A stretch of DNA of 64,000 bases from Bacillus wiedmannii (GTDB lineage: Bacteria > Bacillota > Bacilli > Bacillales > Bacillaceae_G): positions 186,001 through 250,000 of the forward strand of contig NZ_LOBC01000017.1 in NCBI RefSeq assembly GCF_001583695.1. Reading direction: 5' to 3'. Position 1 is the stretch's first letter; every line of letters begins with the position of its first letter. A model generated the notes under the pieces. The model was given only the letters and a program-made list of their open reading frames with translations, was not told where the DNA came from and made no database searches. Below are positions 62,781-64,000 of the stretch, piece by piece. Both the position numbers and the translations under genes were made by a program.

Positions 62781-64000
62781 TTATATGCTTTTAACTAGTT
62801 CAACAACTTCTTCAGCAGTTGACATCATTAATGCTTTTTCTGCTAATGTTTCCATTTCTGCTTTTGACAACTTGCTTAGCTGTGTTCTTGCAGGAAGAAT
62901 AGATGTTGCACTCATACTGAACTCATCTAAACCTAATCCTAATAATAATGGGATAGCAAGTGAATCTCCCGCCATCTCACCACACATACCAGCCCATTTG
63001 CCTTCTTTATGAGCCGCATCGATAACCATTTTTACAAGACGTAAAATAGATGGGTTATATGGTTGGTATAAGTAAGCTACTTGTTCGTTCATACGGTCTG
63101 CAGCCATTGTGTATTGGATTAAGTCATTTGTTCCGATAGAGAAGAAATCAACTTCTTTTGCGAATTGATCTGCTAATACTGCTGAAGCTGGGATTTCAAC
63201 CATCATACCCACTTCAATAGAATCAGAAACAGTTGTACCCGCTTCTACAAGTTTCGCTTTCTCTTCTAATAAGATTGCTTTCGCTTGACGGAACTCATCA
63301 AGAGTTGCAATCATTGGGAACATAATTTTTAAGTTACCGTATACGCTAGCACGAAGTAATGCACGAAGTTGTGTACGGAACACATCTTGCTCATCAAGAC
63401 ATAAGCGAATTGCACGGTATCCTAAGAATGGGTTCATTTCTTTTGGTAAATGTAAGTATGGAAGCTCTTTATCTCCACCGATGTCAAGTGTACGAACAAC
63501 AACAGGTTGACCTTCTTTTACACCTTCAAGAACTGCTTTATACGCTTCGAACTGCTCTTCTTCTGTTGGAAGATTGTCACGGCCCATGTATAAGAATTCT
63601 GTACGGTATAAACCAACGCCTTCTCCGCCATTATCGATAATACCTTGTACATCATTTGGTGTTCCGATATTTGCAACAAGCTCAACGTGATGTCCATCAC
63701 TTGTTACAGTAGCTTGGTCTTTTAATTTTGCCCATTCAGTTTTTTGCTCTTCAAATTTCGCTTTCTTTTCTTCAAAAGAACGAAGAGTTTCTTCTGATGG
63801 ATTTACAATTACTTCTCCATCTAAACCGTCGATGATTACGATATCGCCGTTTTGGATTTTCTCCATAACAACTTTCGTACCAACAACTGCAGGAATTTCC
63901 ATAGAACGAGCCATAATTGCAGAGTGAGATGTACGTCCACCGATATCAGTTGTAAAACCTTTTGCATACTTACGGTTTAACTGAGCTGTATCAGATGGTG
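62781..64000 (-). CDS. ptsI: PTS enzyme I (partial, C-terminal part)
   Basis: Transfers phosphate from phosphoenolpyruvate to HPr for all PTS sugars. The last 406 codons are in the window; the N-terminal third is beyond the right edge and the frame is open to the edge. The active-site histidine motif [12 protein letters not shown] is just inside the edge, then the PEP-binding barrel with [43 protein letters not shown] and MCGEMAGDS. In Bacillus the gene normally follows ptsH. Confidence 0.98.
   Translation of the reverse strand, partial: PSDTAQLNRKYAKGFTTDIGGRTSHSAIMARSMEIPAVVGTKVVMEKIQNGDIVIIDGLDGEVIVNPSEETLRSFEEKKAKFEEQKTEWAKLKDQATVTSDGHHVELVANIGTPNDVQGIIDNGGEGVGLYRTEFLYMGRDNLPTEEEQFEAYKAVLEGVKEGQPVVVRTLDIGGDKELPYLHLPKEMNPFLGYRAIRLCLDEQDVFRTQLRALLRASVYGNLKIMFPMIATLDEFRQAKAILLEEKAKLVEAGTTVSDSIEVGMMVEIPASAVLADQFAKEVDFFSIGTNDLIQYTMAADRMNEQVAYLYQPYNPSILRLVKMVIDAAHKEGKWAGMCGEMAGDSLAIPLLLGLGLDEFSMSATSILPARTQLSKLSKAEMETLAEKALMMSTAEEVVELVKSI

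Overview
This is ordinary chromosomal DNA from a member of the Bacillus cereus group. The reasons are low G+C, gene content that follows the B. subtilis ykuQ-to-ykuE block (dapH, ccpC, darB, abbA, ykuK, ykuJ, ykuI, fadH, ykuE), an oligo-1,6-glucosidase whose length and sequence match the B. cereus enzyme of known structure, and dispersed repeats that look like the bcr1 type of this group. I see no rRNA, tRNA, CRISPR array, transposase, prophage or plasmid backbone. Only the two genes at the edges (dapH and ptsI) are cut.

Layout. 1-8.4 kb: dapH (partial), the citrate-gene regulator CcpC, the CBS protein DarB, AbbA, YkuK, a 49-codon zinc-ribbon gene, YkuJ, a glutaredoxin-like protein, the EAL protein YkuI, FadH behind a FadR-like operator, and the Tat-exported phosphoesterase YkuE. 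8.5-16.2 kb: a small Pro/Tyr-rich protein, the polyphosphate pair ppx-ppk, ykyB, lipoprotein YkyA, a membrane protein with a degenerate GGDEF domain and a holin-like peptide. 16.2-22.4 kb: an MFS drug exporter with a palindromic operator in its promoter, a PadR-like regulator, a Nudix hydrolase, and metE behind a cobalamin riboswitch. 22.4-27.4 kb: NucB nuclease, a MerR-like coiled-coil repeat protein, a KinB-like sensor kinase and aminotransferase PatA. 27.4-37.4 kb: a complete maltose/maltodextrin locus (malR, malGFE, a neopullulanase-type amylase, malL, msmX-like ATPase) with six LacI/cre-type operators in two divergent control regions. 37.4-48.2 kb: accessory and housekeeping genes, including a truncated SDR, two lipoproteins, an AAA ATPase, a thiolase, a metzincin-like protease, a PadR operon with two paralogous membrane proteins and a 3-hydroxybutyrate-type dehydrogenase. 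48.4-56.3 kb: the methionine salvage pathway (mtnKA, mtnU, mtnE, mtnWXBD) with two SAM-I riboswitches. 56.6-64 kb: YkwC-type dehydrogenase, a serine hydrolase, an active-type GGDEF protein, a nitroreductase, a His/Cys-rich small protein and the end of ptsI.

How it fits together. Sulfur metabolism is under RNA control at three places: B12 for metE, SAM for mtnKA and for mtnWXBD. Carbon use is represented by the maltose locus, CcpC and PTS enzyme I. Sporulation links are AbbA, NucB and the KinB-like kinase. Second-messenger proteins are DarB (c-di-AMP) and three c-di-GMP domain proteins, two of which have lost catalytic motifs.

I did not find a clearly new multi-gene system. The most interesting items are cis-regulatory: three phased PadR-type operators, an operator inside the MFS promoter, a palindrome at the nitroreductase start site, a series of repeat copies that differ by internal loss, and an extra competing hairpin after the mtnK SAM riboswitch. 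The unusual proteins are the truncated SDR, the 18-residue-repeat coiled-coil protein and the metzincin-like protease. Start sites were chosen from ribosome-binding-site spacing and differ from the longest reading frame in many places.
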